A stretch of 64,000 nucleotides of DNA from Pseudogulbenkiania ferrooxidans 2002 (GTDB lineage Bacteria; Pseudomonadota; Gammaproteobacteria; Burkholderiales; Chromobacteriaceae). Made by a program: the position numbers and the translations under genes. Under the pieces are notes generated by a model that searched no databases, had not been told where the DNA came from, and saw only the letters and a list, made by a program, of their open reading frames with translations. Shown here piece by piece: positions 42,013-52,174 of this stretch; position 1 is the stretch's first letter, and every line of letters starts with the position of its first letter. The DNA is taken from the NCBI RefSeq assembly GCF_000174355.1, contig NZ_ACIS01000001.1:434001-498000 (forward strand), read 5' to 3'.

Positions 42013-42630
42013 ATGGCTAGAAGTAAATCCAGCAACGACTGGCTGCGCGAGCATGTGCACGACCACTACGTGCACATGGCGCAAAAGGACGGCTACCGTG
42101 CCCGTGCCGCGTACAAGCTCTTGGAAATCAACGACAAGGACAAGCTGATCCGCCCCGGCACGGTGCTCGCCGACCTGGGCTCGGCACCGGGCAGCTGGTC
42201 GCAGGTGGCGGCGCGGCTGGTCGGCGACAAGGGTAAAGTGTATGCGCTCGACATCCTGCCGATGAACCCGATTGCTGACGTGGAGTTCATTCAGGGCGAT
42301 TTTCGCGAGCAGGAAGTCCTCGACCAGTTCGTCGCGTTGCTCGGTGGGCGCGAACTTGATCTTGTAATATCCGACATGGCCCCCAATATCTCAGGTATGA
42401 GCGCCATTGATCAGGCGCGCAGTTTTCACTTGTGCGAGCTGGCGCTGGAATTTGTCCGCGACCATCTGAAACCGGGCGGGAGCTTTCTCGTCAAAGTTTT
42501 TCAGGGTAGCGACTTCCAGCCTTACCTCAAGTCCATGCGGGAACTGTTCGACGAGGTGGTCAGCCGCAAGCCCAAGGCTTCGCGTGACCGCTCCACGGAA
42601 ATTTACCTGTTGGGCAAAGGTCGTCGCTGA
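42013..42630 (+). CDS. rlmE: 23S rRNA 2'-O-methyltransferase RlmE (FtsJ/RrmJ)
   Basis: RlmE methylates U2552 of 23S rRNA in the 50S subunit. The 205-residue protein has the SAM motif [12 protein letters not shown] and the catalytic K-D-K set at Lys35, Asp121 (ISDMAPN) and Lys161 (FLVKVFQG), exactly three residues shifted from E. coli. The start is ATG 42013 with AGGAC upstream. It forms the classic rlmE-ftsH operon. Confidence 0.96.
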   Translation: MARSKSSNDWLREHVHDHYVHMAQKDGYRARAAYKLLEINDKDKLIRPGTVLADLGSAPGSWSQVAARLVGDKGKVYALDILPMNPIADVEFIQGDFREQEVLDQFVALLGGRELDLVISDMAPNISGMSAIDQARSFHLCELALEFVRDHLKPGGSFLVKVFQGSDFQPYLKSMRELFDEVVSRKPKASRDRSTEIYLLGKGRR

Positions 42631-42707
42631 CATCCACCCCTACGGGGGTTACAATCCGTATCAATACGGGCAACCAGCTAAGTCAGGGCACAGAGGAGTC
42701 CGCTCTA

Positions 42708-44618
42708 GTGAACAATATCGGCAAAAACATCGCCATTTGGGTGATCATCGGTCTGGTACTGATGACGGTGTTCAATCAGTTCAACAAGCGTCAGGATACC
42801 CAGAACCAGATCGAGTATTCGCAGTTCATCAGCGATGTCGAGTCGGGCAAGGTGCAGTCGTTGAGCATCGAGGGGCATCCGTTGCGCGGGCAGTGGCTGA
42901 AAGGCAAGCGAGCCGACGGCTCCTCCTTCATGACCTATGCTCCCTACGACCCGCAACTGGTCGATGACCTGATCAAGAACAACGTGCGCTTCTCGGCCAA
43001 GCCGGAAGAGGAGCCCAGCATGCTGATGAGTCTGTTCATCAGCTGGTTCCCGATGTTGCTCCTGATCGGTGTGTGGATTTTCTTCATGCGCCAGATGCAG
43101 GGTGGCGGCAAGGGCGGGGCGTTCTCGTTCGGCAAGAGCAAGGCGCGCATGCTCGACCAGGACACCAACACGGTGACCTTCCAGGACGTCGCCGGCTGCG
43201 ATGAAGCCAAGGAAGAGGTCAAGGAGATCGTCGACTACCTGCGCGATCCCTCGCGCTACCAGAGCCTGGGTGGCCGCATTCCGCGCGGCATCCTGCTGTG
43301 TGGCAGCCCGGGTACCGGTAAAACGCTGCTGGCCAAGGCCATTGCCGGTGAAGCCAAGGTGCCGTTCTTCAGCATCTCCGGTTCCGACTTCGTCGAAATG
43401 TTCGTCGGTGTCGGTGCGGCACGCGTGCGCGACATGTTCGAGCAGGCCAAGAAAAATTCCCCATGCATCATCTTTATCGATGAAATCGACGCGGTCGGTC
43501 GCCAGCGCGGTGCCGGTCTCGGCGGTGGCAACGACGAGCGCGAGCAAACACTCAACCAGTTGCTGGTCGAGATGGATGGCTTCGAAACCAATACCACGGT
43601 GATCGTGATCGCCGCCACCAACCGCCCTGACGTGCTGGACCCGGCGCTGCAGCGTCCCGGCCGTTTCGACCGCCAGGTGGTAGTGCCGCTGCCGGATATC
43701 CGTGGTCGCGAACAGATTCTCTCGGTGCACATGCGCAAGGTGCCGATTGCCGCCGATGTTGAGGCATCGGTCATCGCGCGCGGCACGCCGGGTTTCTCCG
43801 GCGCGGATCTCGCCAACCTGGTGAACGAGGCGGCGCTGTTCGCTGCGCGCCGCAACAAGCGCCTGGTCGACATGGACGACTTCGAGGCCGCCAAGGACAA
43901 AATCATGATGGGCGCCGAGCGCAAGTCCATGGTGATGTCGGAAGAAGAGAAGCGTAATACCGCCTATCACGAGTCCGGCCACGCCGTGGTCGCCAAGCTG
44001 CTGCCCAAGTCCGATCCAGTGCATAAGGTCACCATCATTCCGCGTGGCCGCGCGCTGGGCTTGACCATGCAGTTGCCCGAAGAGGACCGCTACGCCTACG
44101 ACCGCGGCTACCTGATGGACCGTATCGCCATCCTGTTCGGCGGCCGTATCGCCGAAGAGCTGTTCATGAACCAGATGACCACCGGTGCCTCGAACGACTT
44201 CGAACGTGCCACCCAGATGGCGCGCGACATGGTGACCCGCTACGGCATGTCCGACAAGCTGGGACCGATGGTGTACGGCGAGAACGAGGGCGAAGTGTTC
44301 CTCGGCCGCTCGGTCACGACCCACAAGAACATGTCGGAAGCGACCATGCAGCAGGTGGACACGGAAATCCGCCGCATCATCGACGAACAGTACGGGCTGG
44401 CGCGCCGCCTGCTCGAAGAGCACCGCGACAAGGTCGAAGCGATGACCGCGGCGCTGCTCGAGTGGGAGACCATCGATGCCGAGCAGATCGACGACATCAT
44501 GGCTGGTCGTCCGCCGCGTCCGCCGCGTCCCGACCGCAGCACGGCAGGTAGCGGTGGCGGCGACAAGCCGACCGGTACGGCGCCGGAACCTAGTGCGACC
44601 CCGGCGCAGGAACACTGA
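42708..44618 (+). CDS. ftsH: ATP-dependent zinc metalloprotease FtsH
   Basis: Hexameric membrane AAA+ protease that degrades misfolded membrane proteins and regulators. The 636-residue protein has two N-terminal transmembrane helices, Walker A GSPGTGKT at 199-206, the second-region-of-homology motif ([20 protein letters not shown]) and the zinc site HESGH at 421-425. A long, Pro-rich C-terminal tail follows. The start is GTG 42708 with AGAGGAG nine bases upstream. Confidence 0.98.
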   Translation: MNNIGKNIAIWVIIGLVLMTVFNQFNKRQDTQNQIEYSQFISDVESGKVQSLSIEGHPLRGQWLKGKRADGSSFMTYAPYDPQLVDDLIKNNVRFSAKPEEEPSMLMSLFISWFPMLLLIGVWIFFMRQMQGGGKGGAFSFGKSKARMLDQDTNTVTFQDVAGCDEAKEEVKEIVDYLRDPSRYQSLGGRIPRGILLCGSPGTGKTLLAKAIAGEAKVPFFSISGSDFVEMFVGVGAARVRDMFEQAKKNSPCIIFIDEIDAVGRQRGAGLGGGNDEREQTLNQLLVEMDGFETNTTVIVIAATNRPDVLDPALQRPGRFDRQVVVPLPDIRGREQILSVHMRKVPIAADVEASVIARGTPGFSGADLANLVNEAALFAARRNKRLVDMDDFEAAKDKIMMGAERKSMVMSEEEKRNTAYHESGHAVVAKLLPKSDPVHKVTIIPRGRALGLTMQLPEEDRYAYDRGYLMDRIAILFGGRIAEELFMNQMTTGASNDFERATQMARDMVTRYGMSDKLGPMVYGENEGEVFLGRSVTTHKNMSEATMQQVDTEIRRIIDEQYGLARRLLEEHRDKVEAMTAALLEWETIDAEQIDDIMAGRPPRPPRPDRSTAGSGGGDKPTGTAPEPSATPAQEH

Positions 44619-44636
44619 GCCATTTCATCCTTACCC

Positions 44637-44668
44637 AAGGCGGCAGCATCGTGCTGCCGCCTTTTTTG
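44637..44668 (+). terminator. ftsH terminator
   Basis: Stem AAGGCGGCAGCA / TGCTGCCGCCTT with a three-base loop and TTTTT, between ftsH and folP. Partial readthrough to folP is likely because there is no other promoter in the gap. Confidence 0.9.
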
Positions 44669-44690
44669 CGACCTCTCTACAGGCAATACC

Positions 44691-45533
44691 ATGACCGACT
44701 TCGTGTGCGGACGCTTTACGCTCGCGTTGGATCGCCCGCTGTTGATGGGCATTCTCAACGTTACCCCCGATTCCTTTTCCGACGGCGGCCGCTTCAACCG
44801 GCTCGATACTGCCCTGGCTCAAGCCGAGAGGCTTCTGGAGGAGGGGGTGGACATCCTCGACATCGGCGGTGAATCGACCCGCCCCGGCGCCCCCTACGTC
44901 AGCCCGGAAGAGGAGGAGGGGCGGGTGTTGCCGGTGCTCGAACGTTTGGCTTCATTGAATGTACCGCTGTCGCTCGATACTCGCCGCGCCTCGGTGATGC
45001 GTGCCGCGCTGGTGGCCGGCGTGGTCGATCTGATCAACGACGTTTCGGCTCTGGAGGACGAGGGGGCGCTGGCCGTGGTGGCGGAGAGCCGGGCCGGTAT
45101 CTGCCTGATGCACAAGCAAGGCAATCCGGACTCCATGCAGCACAATCCGCACTATCGCGATGTGGTTGATGAAGTCGGGTCCTATCTTGGCCGGCGCGTG
45201 GCCTTGTGCCTGGAACATGGTATCGAGCACGCGCGATTGTTGGGCGACCCTGGATTTGGTTTTGGCAAGACGCAGGAGCATAACCTGCAGCTGTTGCAAC
45301 GTCTGGCCGACGTCGAACAGCTGGCGGGTGTCCCACTCCTGGTCGGCATGTCGCGCAAGTCGATGCTCGGCGCGGTGACCGGTGAAGAGGTACCGGCCGA
45401 GCGACTGGGGGCAAGCGTAGCGGCCGCCTTGGAAGCGGCGCGGCGCGGCGCCAAAGTGGTTCGGGTGCACGACGTCAAGGCTACCCGTCAGGCGCTGCAG
45501 TTGCTGGCCGCGCTGGAACGGGCTCATCACTGA
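44691..45533 (+). CDS. folP: Dihydropteroate synthase
   Basis: FolP joins pABA to the pterin in folate synthesis and is the target of sulfonamides. The 280-residue TIM barrel has the pterin-binding LMGILNVTPDSFSDGG and GGESTRPGA motifs plus the C-terminal KVVRVHDV. It sits between ftsH and glmM, a very common order in proteobacteria (ftsH-folP-glmM). Confidence 0.97.
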   Translation: MTDFVCGRFTLALDRPLLMGILNVTPDSFSDGGRFNRLDTALAQAERLLEEGVDILDIGGESTRPGAPYVSPEEEEGRVLPVLERLASLNVPLSLDTRRASVMRAALVAGVVDLINDVSALEDEGALAVVAESRAGICLMHKQGNPDSMQHNPHYRDVVDEVGSYLGRRVALCLEHGIEHARLLGDPGFGFGKTQEHNLQLLQRLADVEQLAGVPLLVGMSRKSMLGAVTGEEVPAERLGASVAAALEAARRGAKVVRVHDVKATRQALQLLAALERAHH

Positions 45534-45590
45534 CACCTCATGTCGGCTGGCAGTACAATGTCGTGCCGTTTTTCAGGGATATAACATAAT

Positions 45591-46928
45591 ATGGCTCGCA
45601 AATACTTTGGTACCGATGGCATCCGTGGCGAAGTCGGCCAATTTCCGATCACCCCCGAATTCGTGCTCAAACTGGGTTACGCCGCTGGACGGGTGTTGGT
45701 CAACCACGAGAACGACTTGCATCCGACCGTGCTGATCGGCAAGGACACGCGAATTTCCGGCTATATGCTGGAAGCCGCCTTGCAGGCGGGTTTGACCGCC
45801 GCCGGGGTCAACGTGCTGCTCACCGGGCCGCTGCCGACCCCGGGTATCGCCTATCTGACGCGTGCCTTGCGCCTGTCTGCAGGGGTCATGATCTCGGCCT
45901 CGCACAATCCCTATCACGATAACGGCATCAAGTTCTTCGCCGAAGGAGGCAAGAAGCTGGATGATGCCATCGAGCTGGAAATCGAGGCAATGCTCGAGCA
46001 GCCGATGGAAACCCGGCCTTCCCGCGAGTTGGGGCGGGCGCGCCGCATCGATGGCGCGGCCGAGCGCTACATCGAGTTCTGCAAGAGCACCTTTCCCAAC
46101 GACCGCAATCTCAAGGGCTTGAAGCTGGTGGTCGATTGCGCCCATGGTGCCACCTATCACATCGCGCCCAAGGTGTTCCACGAACTGGGTGCGGAGGTGG
46201 TGACGATTGGCGGCGAACCGACCGGCTACAACATCAACGACAAGGTCGGTGCCACCTATACCAAGACCCTTCAGGCGGCGGTGCTGCAGCACGAGGCCGA
46301 TTACGGCGTGGCACTGGATGGTGATGGCGACCGGCTGATGATGGTGGACCGCAAGGGCCAGGTCTACGATGGCGACCAGCTGATCTATGTCATCGCCAAG
46401 GCGCGTGCCGCCAAGGGGGAGCTGAAGGGCGGTGTGGTCGGCACCGTGATGACGAATATGGGGATGGAGCTGGCCTTGCAGAAGATGGCGGTGCCGTTCG
46501 GTCGGGCCAAGGTGGGCGACCGCTACGTCCTCGAGATGCTGCACAACAATGGCTGGCTGGTGGGGGGAGAGGCCTCCGGCCATGTGCTGTGCCTCGATAA
46601 ACATAACACCGGTGACGGCATCATTTCCTGTCTCCAGGTGCTGACGGCGTTGGCCGAGCTGGGGCAGGATCTGGCCAGTGTCTGCCGCGATTGGCAGCCG
46701 TTCCCACAGACGCTGATCAATGTGCGGCTCAAGGGGCAGGACTGGAAAGCCGCCTCCGTCGACGTGTTGACAGCGGCCGAGACTGCCTTGCAAGGGCGCG
46801 GCCGGGTTGTCCTGCGCCCCAGTGGCACGGAACCGGTGGTGCGTGTGATGGTGGAGGCGGACGATCATGCCTTGTCGGAGAAGTGGGCACGGGAAATCGC
46901 GGCCGTGATCGAAAGTTCCGCTGGCTGA
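45591..46928 (+). CDS. glmM: Phosphoglucosamine mutase
   Basis: GlmM converts glucosamine-6-P to glucosamine-1-P for UDP-GlcNAc. The 445-residue protein has the phosphoserine site in ISASHNP (Ser104), the metal-binding DGDGDR loop and the sugar-binding GEASGH. CAGGGA precedes ATG 45591. It follows folP by 57 bases. Confidence 0.97.
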   Translation: MARKYFGTDGIRGEVGQFPITPEFVLKLGYAAGRVLVNHENDLHPTVLIGKDTRISGYMLEAALQAGLTAAGVNVLLTGPLPTPGIAYLTRALRLSAGVMISASHNPYHDNGIKFFAEGGKKLDDAIELEIEAMLEQPMETRPSRELGRARRIDGAAERYIEFCKSTFPNDRNLKGLKLVVDCAHGATYHIAPKVFHELGAEVVTIGGEPTGYNINDKVGATYTKTLQAAVLQHEADYGVALDGDGDRLMMVDRKGQVYDGDQLIYVIAKARAAKGELKGGVVGTVMTNMGMELALQKMAVPFGRAKVGDRYVLEMLHNNGWLVGGEASGHVLCLDKHNTGDGIISCLQVLTALAELGQDLASVCRDWQPFPQTLINVRLKGQDWKAASVDVLTAAETALQGRGRVVLRPSGTEPVVRVMVEADDHALSEKWAREIAAVIESSAG

Positions 46929-46950
46929 GCCTGTTTGGTCCACTTCCTGC

Positions 46951-46983
46951 AAAAACCCACAGCTATCTGGTCGTGGGTTTTTT
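46951..46983 (+). terminator. glmM terminator
   Basis: Stem AAAAACCCAC / GTGGGTTTTT with a 12-base loop and a T run. Confidence 0.85.
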
Positions 46984-47088
46984 GCTATTCAGGGCGCTGG
47001 GGGCGATTCCGTGAAGCGATGGAGAAGGCTGTTCGGTATCAAGAAATTGCCACGATGGGCTGTGTTATCATGATGCTCCACGATACGT

Positions 47089-47130
47089 CCCCGCTCTGAA
47101 AACGGGGCACCAACCCTGCCTGGCGCAGGG
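47089..47130 (+). promoter_or_regulatory. Tandem hairpins in the leader of the DedA-family gene
   Basis: Two stems follow each other directly before the gene: CCCCG / CGGGG (47092-47107 region) and CCCTGC / GCAGGG. They could be a structured leader. I do not recognise a known riboswitch class. Confidence 0.4.
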
Positions 47131-47150
47131 GGATGGACAGACGGGCCTAC

Positions 47151-47783
47151 ATGGATATTCTGCAGATTCTTCTCGATTTCTTTACCGGGTATGGCTATCT
47201 CGCCGTATTCCTGGTGTTGTTGGCCTGTGGTTGTGGCGTGCCCATCCCGGAAGACATCACGCTGGTGGCGGGTGGCATCATCTCCGGTTTGGGGTTTGCC
47301 AACGTCGACTGGATGGTGGCCGTGGGCATGGCCGGTGTGCTGTTCGGTGATGGCCTGATGTTTGCGCTTGGTCATCACTACGGCCATCGCGTGCTGCGCT
47401 TCAAGCCGATTGCCCGCATCCTCACCCAGGAGCGTTTTGCCGCAGTGCAGGAAAAATTTGACAAGTACGGCAACTGGGTGTTGTTTGTTGCGCGCTTTCT
47501 GCCTGGTTTGCGTTCGCCGATCTTTATCACCGCCGGGATGACCCGGCGTGTGCCCTACTGGCGTTTTTTGCTGATGGATGGTTTTGCTGCGCTCATTTCG
47601 GTGCCGGTGTGGGTGTATCTGGGCTATCTGGGGGCGGCCAACCGTGACTGGCTGATGACCTGGGTGCACCGCGGCCAGGCTGGGATTCTGATCGTGGTGG
47701 CGCTGTTGCTGGCGGGAGTGGCGATGGCTTGTTACCGCAAGAAAAAGAACGGCCATCCTGCGCCGTTGACGCCCAAGAAATGA
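47151..47783 (+). CDS. DedA-family membrane protein
   Basis: DedA proteins are polytopic membrane proteins, proposed to move undecaprenyl phosphate and other lipids across the inner membrane. The 210-residue protein has the family core (CGVPIPEDITLVAGGIISG near the N-terminus and FVARFLPGLRSPIFITAGMTRRVPYWRF in the middle), with the conserved Glu, Asp and Arg. I chose ATG 47151 (MDILQILLD); ATG 47133 directly abuts the ribosome-site-like GGGGG. The C-terminal tail is basic. This may cooperate with UppP encoded in the same window. Confidence 0.88.
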   Translation: MDILQILLDFFTGYGYLAVFLVLLACGCGVPIPEDITLVAGGIISGLGFANVDWMVAVGMAGVLFGDGLMFALGHHYGHRVLRFKPIARILTQERFAAVQEKFDKYGNWVLFVARFLPGLRSPIFITAGMTRRVPYWRFLLMDGFAALISVPVWVYLGYLGAANRDWLMTWVHRGQAGILIVVALLLAGVAMACYRKKKNGHPAPLTPKK

Positions 47784-47790
47784 ATCGCCC

Positions 47791-47840
47791 TGTTGCAACA
47801 AAAAAGGCCATCGCATGCGATGGCCTTTTTTGTTGCAACA
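47791..47840. terminator. 50-base perfect palindrome, two-way terminator
   Basis: The sequence from TGTTGCAACA to TGTTGCAACA is exactly its own reverse complement: 25-base arms with no loop, centred on GCATGC. The inner A run, GC stem and T run make a terminator in both directions for the convergent DedA and FKBP genes. Confidence 0.93.
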
Positions 47841-47851
47841 GTGGTTGATAT

Positions 47852-48181
47852 TCAGCCTACCTGCAGCAGTTCCACTTCGAAGATCAATGTGGCATTAGGC
47901 GGGATGACCCCGCCGGCGCCGCGTGCGCCGTAGCCCAGCTCTGCCGGGATGGTCAGTTTGCGCTTGCCGCCGACTTTCATGCCGGCTACGCCTTGATCCC
48001 AGCCCTTGATTACGTAACCTGCGCCCAGCGGGAAGGAAAACGGCTGGAACCGGTCCTTGCTCGAGTCGAACTTGGTGCCGTCGGTGAGCCAGCCGGTGTA
48101 GTGCACGGTGACTTCCTGGCCGACGGTGGCTTCGGCACCGTCGCCCAGTTGCAGTTCTTCAATGATCAGTTCGGACGCCAT
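47852..48181 (-). CDS. FKBP-type peptidyl-prolyl cis-trans isomerase
   Basis: A single-domain FKBP isomerase of 109 residues. The active-site residues are visible in [39 protein letters not shown] and [23 protein letters not shown]. There is no signal peptide, so it acts in the cytosol. AAAGGA lies nine bases before ATG 48181; the frame upstream (to 48220) is not used. Its short form matches the Neisseria fkbp gene. Confidence 0.94.
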   Translation of the reverse strand: MASELIIEELQLGDGAEATVGQEVTVHYTGWLTDGTKFDSSKDRFQPFSFPLGAGYVIKGWDQGVAGMKVGGKRKLTIPAELGYGARGAGGVIPPNATLIFEVELLQVG

Positions 48182-48353
48182 CAGCCCAGTCCTTTCGTTA
48201 GAGTCATCCAAGCTATTCATTGTAGCAGCGCCGTCCGGCGGCGTCGTCCCGTTGGCGGTCCCTCCCGGGTTGTGTTTCCGTGGTTATGGCTTATAAAAAA
48301 ACTAATGCCGGGTTTGTCCGCCACACACACACTTGCTGCAAAGGGGATACATC

Positions 48354-49136
48354 ATGGATATCGCACACCATCCGTCAAACGAGCACCCGGTCGTCAAGCA
48401 TGTCAACGTGTCGTACCCGGCCAAATGGCTGCGTCAGGGCTTCAAGGATTTGCAGCGGGCTCCGGCCGACTCGCTGTTCTACGGCGCCGTCTTCGTATTG
48501 ATGGGGTATCTGCTGACGACTTACTTCGAGCAGGCGCCGGAGATCGTCATCACCTTATCCACCATCTTTCTGCTGGCCGGGCCGTTCCTTGCGATCGGTC
48601 TTTACGACATCGCCAAGCAGATGGAGGCATTCGATGGCCGTGGTCGCGTCACACTGGTCCACAGCATGATGGCTTGGCGGGTCAACATGCACAGCTTTGC
48701 ACTGTACGCTGTGCTGCTGGCGGTGCTGGTGTTCGGCTGGTTCCGCATGTCGCTGTTGATGTTTGCGCTGTTCTACGACACGGCAACCCTGCCAACGCTG
48801 AACATGGTGGTGACCAACGCCTTCAAGCCCGAGAACGTGGGCTTCCTGGTCGCGTATTTTGGCATCGGATTCTTCTTCGCGGCACTGGTGTTCGCGGTCA
48901 GCGCGGTATCGTTGCCGATGTTGCTCGACAAGGAGGTGGATACCGTCACGGCCATGGTGGCCAGCCTGCAGGCGGTGTACAAGAACCTGCTGACGATGCT
49001 GGTGTGGGCGGCTATGATTGTTGCCCTCACCGTGGTGGGCTTTGTCACCTACTTCGTCGGCCTGATCGTGATCATGCCGGTGATCGGCTTGGCCACCTGG
49101 CATGCCTACCGCGATTTGATCACCTTTGAGCGCTGA
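48354..49136 (+). CDS. DUF2189 family integral membrane protein
   Basis: A 260-residue membrane protein with about six hydrophobic helices. Family hallmarks of DUF2189 are seen: WLRQGFKDLQRAPADSLFYGA at the start and GPFLAIGLYDIAKQME between helices two and three. Function unknown. AAGGGG precedes the ATG at 48354. The next gene starts ten bases after its stop, so they are likely co-transcribed. Confidence 0.85.
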   Translation: MDIAHHPSNEHPVVKHVNVSYPAKWLRQGFKDLQRAPADSLFYGAVFVLMGYLLTTYFEQAPEIVITLSTIFLLAGPFLAIGLYDIAKQMEAFDGRGRVTLVHSMMAWRVNMHSFALYAVLLAVLVFGWFRMSLLMFALFYDTATLPTLNMVVTNAFKPENVGFLVAYFGIGFFFAALVFAVSAVSLPMLLDKEVDTVTAMVASLQAVYKNLLTMLVWAAMIVALTVVGFVTYFVGLIVIMPVIGLATWHAYRDLITFER

Positions 49137-49146
49137 CGACGACTAC

Positions 49147-50097
49147 ATGACCCATTCCATCGTGTTTCTGGACCGGGACAGCTTGCCTGTCCCGGTTCCT
49201 GTTTTTGCCTTCCCCCATCATTACCGTGAATTCCCGGCCACCGCGCGAGAGCAGATCGTCCGTCATGTCGAAGGGGCCGAGATCGTCATCACCAACAAGG
49301 TGCCGTTCAACCGTGCCACACTTGAGGCCCTGCCGGCGCTGAAGCTGCTGGCGGTGGCGGCGACCGGGGTGAACCATATCGACCTCGAGGCTTGCCGCGA
49401 ACGCGGCGTGGCCGTGGCGAACATCCAGCATTACGGCGACGATACGGTGGCCGAGCACGCCTTCATGATGATGCTGGCGTTGTTCCGCAACCTGCCGGCC
49501 TACCAGCGCGACGTGGCAGCTGGCGTGTGGCAGAACGCGCCGCAGTTCTGCCATTTCGGCGCGCCGATTCGCGACCTGCAGGGCGCCACGCTGGGCATCA
49601 TTGGCTCTGGTGGCATCGGTCAGGCGCTGGCGTCGCGTGCACGTGCCTTCGGCATGACCGTGCTGTTCGGAGAGCGCAAGGGGGCGGCCAGCGTACGCGA
49701 GGGCTACGTCGATTTCGATACCCTGCTGACCAGCTCGGACGTGCTGTCGCTGCATTGCCTGTTGACCGAGCAAACCCGCAATATGATCGGCGCTGAGGAA
49801 CTGCAGCGTATGAAACCGGGAGCCGTGCTGATCAATACCGCACGTGGCGGGCTGGTCGACGAGGAGGCGCTGGTGGCGGCGCTCAAGTATGGTCAGTTGG
49901 GTGGGGCCGGGTTCGATGTGTTGACGGTCGAGCCGCCGAGCGAGGGGAATCCACTGCTCAAGGCGCGGCTGCCGCATCTGATCGTTACCCCGCACGTTGG
50001 CTGGGCCAGCCACGAGGCGATGAGCCGGCTGGCCGGGCAACTGGTCGAAAATATCGAAGCCTTCATCGAGGGGCGCAGGCTGCGTCGCATCGTCTAA
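49147..50097 (+). CDS. D-2-hydroxyacid dehydrogenase (glycerate dehydrogenase-like)
   Basis: NAD(P)-dependent dehydrogenase of the D-isomer family, 316 residues. The nucleotide-binding GIIGSGGIGQALASRA motif and the catalytic Arg (NTARGGLVDE), Glu (DVLTVEPP) and His (VTPHVGWAS) are all present. The overall look is of HprA, which reduces hydroxypyruvate or glyoxylate. Exact substrate is not certain. Start ATG 49147; a TTG at 49126 overlaps the DUF2189 end. Confidence 0.9.
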   Translation: MTHSIVFLDRDSLPVPVPVFAFPHHYREFPATAREQIVRHVEGAEIVITNKVPFNRATLEALPALKLLAVAATGVNHIDLEACRERGVAVANIQHYGDDTVAEHAFMMMLALFRNLPAYQRDVAAGVWQNAPQFCHFGAPIRDLQGATLGIIGSGGIGQALASRARAFGMTVLFGERKGAASVREGYVDFDTLLTSSDVLSLHCLLTEQTRNMIGAEELQRMKPGAVLINTARGGLVDEEALVAALKYGQLGGAGFDVLTVEPPSEGNPLLKARLPHLIVTPHVGWASHEAMSRLAGQLVENIEAFIEGRRLRRIV

Positions 50098-50118
50098 GGC
50101 GAATAAAACGAGGGATAG

Positions 50119-50147
50119 GCACCCGTGCTATGCACGGGTGCTTTTTT
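50119..50147 (+). terminator. Terminator after the hydroxyacid dehydrogenase
   Basis: Stem GCACCCGTGC / GCACGGGTGC with a three-base loop and six T. Confidence 0.92.
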
Positions 50148-50268
50148 GTTTTGGCGCGTGGTTAGGGGTGCGTTGGGCAGGCTTGGCATCGATTTGCCTC
50201 GCTTGTCATTTCCGGGTTTGTGGCAGTCGCCAACTTGGGCTATCACCTAAAGAACCGGAAGCGCCTTG

Positions 50269-50745
50269 TCAGTCGCCGACATCGTTGGGGTTGATGCGTG
50301 GAGTTTCTTCTTCGCCCATGCCCAGCCGGCCGCGCACGCAGGAAATGTAGCGATTGACGTCCGGGCCACCGCCATAGCGTTGGGCGTGCCAGATCATTTC
50401 GCCAAGACATTCCATCATCTGGTGCTGGGCGGCATGCTCGTCGCCCAGACGCAAGGCGAGCTGGGCGTAGAGCGAGCGGATGCCGAAGGGTTGGTCGATG
50501 GAACGTTGCTCCTCGATCGCCATGTGCAGGCTCAGGTGCAGGAAGGGGTTGGATTCTCCCATGTCCGGCGTCCATTCCTGTTCCAGGTAGCGCTCGGGCT
50601 GGCCGACGATGGCATGGTATTCCGGATGCTCCAGCAGGATGGTCAGCGTGATTTTTTCCAGATCGGTCAGCGGCTCGTTGCGCTGGTGTTTGGCCCAGGT
50701 GTCGAAAAAGAAACGGCGTGCATCCTGGCGGCTGGGATTGAACAT
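50269..50745 (-). CDS. DUF1841 family protein
   Basis: A soluble, helical protein of 158 residues. It resembles the DUF1841 family found mainly in beta- and gammaproteobacteria: MFNPSRQDARRFFFDTWAKH at the start, then HPEYHAI and NPFLHLSLHMAIEEQRSIDQP. No catalytic motif is evident; function unknown. It is divergent from the glutathione peroxidase gene and separated from it by 90 bases. Confidence 0.85.
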   Translation of the reverse strand: MFNPSRQDARRFFFDTWAKHQRNEPLTDLEKITLTILLEHPEYHAIVGQPERYLEQEWTPDMGESNPFLHLSLHMAIEEQRSIDQPFGIRSLYAQLALRLGDEHAAQHQMMECLGEMIWHAQRYGGGPDVNRYISCVRGRLGMGEEETPRINPNDVGD

Positions 50746-50835
50746 GGCGATCTACCTGAGGAGAAAAACGGAGGATGCTGCGCGCGGCGGCTCCTGTGCT
50801 GTAGCAGTGCCGATTATACGAGACGGAGACCCACC

Positions 50836-51315
50836 ATGACCACGCTCCATGACTTTTCCGCCTGCCGTATCGACGGCAGTCCCGAATCCCTGTCGCGCTA
50901 CGCCGGCATGGTGGTACTGGTGGTCAATACCGCCAGCGAATGTGGCTTCACGCCGCAATACACAGGCTTGCAGGAGCTGGCGGTGTACTTCGCCGGCGAG
51001 GAGTTCGCGGTGCTCGGCTTTCCCTGCAACCAGTTCGGCGGGCAGGAGCCGGGAGCCGAGGACAGCATTGCTGCGTTCTGCCAGAGTCGTTTCGGGGTGA
51101 CGTTTCCGCTTTACGCCAAGGTCGCTGTCAACGGCGACGAGGCACATCCCTTGTGGCGTTGGCTGACTCGCGCCGACACCGATCATCCCCAGCCGGTGAA
51201 ATGGAACTTCACCAAGTTCCTGGTCGACGGCAGGGGGCGGCTGGTCAAACGCTATGAGCCGGCGGTGCAGCCGCACGAGTTGCTTGACGATATCGATCGT
51301 TTGTTGGGCGGCTGA
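50836..51315 (+). CDS. Glutathione peroxidase-family thiol peroxidase
   Basis: A 159-residue, thioredoxin-fold peroxidase that reduces peroxides with glutathione or thioredoxin. The peroxidatic Cys is in VNTASECGFTPQY. The conserved Gln and Trp lie in FPCNQFGGQEPG and VKWNFTKFLVD. It uses Cys, not selenocysteine. Start ATG 50836; the frame upstream is open for several hundred bases but antisense to the DUF1841 gene. Confidence 0.94.
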   Translation: MTTLHDFSACRIDGSPESLSRYAGMVVLVVNTASECGFTPQYTGLQELAVYFAGEEFAVLGFPCNQFGGQEPGAEDSIAAFCQSRFGVTFPLYAKVAVNGDEAHPLWRWLTRADTDHPQPVKWNFTKFLVDGRGRLVKRYEPAVQPHELLDDIDRLLGG

Positions 51316-51367
51316 GACACGCGCCCAGGCCTGCCGTCGAGCGGGCCTAGGCATCGGGATCACCGGC

Positions 51368-52048
51368 TCAGTTGCGCCGGAAGATGATGTCCCACACCCC
51401 GTGGCCGAGGCGGATGCCGCGCTGCTCGAACTTGGTGAGCGGGCGGTAGTCCGGGCGCGGGGCGTAGCCGTCGGCGCTGTTGGCGAGCTCGGGGTTGGCC
51501 GAAAACACCTCCAGGATCTGGATCGCATAATCTTCCCAGTCGGTGGCGGCGTGCAGGTAGCCACCCGGCTTCAGTTTCTTCACCAGCTTCGCCACCAGCG
51601 GGCTCTGGATCAGCCGGCGCTTGTTGTGGCGTTTTTTGTGCCATGGGTCCGGGAAGAAAATGTGAATGCCGTCGAGCGAGGCGTCGGCCAGCATGTGGTC
51701 GATGACCTCGACGGCGTCATGGCGGATCAGGCGCAGGTTGGAAATATCCTGCTCGGCAATCAGCTTGAGCAGGTTGCCCACGCCCGGCGAATGCACTTCG
51801 ACGCCCAGGTAGTCCTGTTGCGGATTGTTGGCGGCGATTTCCGCCGTGGCGGTACCCATGCCGAAGCCGATTTCCAGGATTTTCGGTGCCTGACGGCCGA
51901 ATGCCTGCTCGAGGTCGAGGGTCTCCGGGCGGTACTCGATACCCCAGCGCGGCATGCCTTCGTCCATGGCGCGCTTCTGGGACGGCGTCAGGTGGCCCTG
52001 ACGTAGCACGAAGCTCTTGATGTGTCGCTGAAAAGCCGGGTTTTCCAT
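51368..52048 (-). CDS. trmB: tRNA (guanine-N7-)-methyltransferase TrmB
   Basis: TrmB makes m7G46 in the tRNA variable loop. The 226-residue protein has the SAM-binding [16 protein letters not shown], the catalytic [15 protein letters not shown] and the late [17 protein letters not shown] chose ATG 52048 ([13 protein letters not shown]); a TTG at 52072 is in frame. A 12/14 repeat word lies inside at 51491. The neighbour is an SDR gene on the same strand. Confidence 0.95.
   Translation of the reverse strand: MENPAFQRHIKSFVLRQGHLTPSQKRAMDEGMPRWGIEYRPETLDLEQAFGRQAPKILEIGFGMGTATAEIAANNPQQDYLGVEVHSPGVGNLLKLIAEQDISNLRLIRHDAVEVIDHMLADASLDGIHIFFPDPWHKKRHNKRRLIQSPLVAKLVKKLKPGGYLHAATDWEDYAIQILEVFSANPELANSADGYAPRPDYRPLTKFEQRGIRLGHGVWDIIFRRN
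51491..51504 (+). repeat. Near-exact word (12/14) inside trmB
   Basis: GGTTGGCCGAAA is complete; the first AA is GG. In the gene it reads Ser-Ala-Asn-Pro. Confidence 0.68.
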
Positions 52049-52174
52049 GGCGGTCTTCGTTGGAAAAGTCAAAAAAAGCGCGATGTTACCGAATCTGGCG
52101 CGAGGTGGCGAGACATTCCCTTCCTGGCGTGAGTGATGCCGGTCACCGTGATCCTGGCGCGACCGGAACCGACA

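Noticed and set aside
41763-42035. A possible 90-residue gene on the minus strand in the yhbY-rlmE gap.
   Set aside because: Proline- and glycine-rich, no family resemblance, and it overlaps the rlmE start and its likely promoter.
42705-44615. A 636-codon open frame opposite ftsH.
   Set aside because: It mirrors ftsH almost base for base in extent and has a His/Gly/Arg-rich composition with no recognisable domain; it is a shadow of the sense gene.
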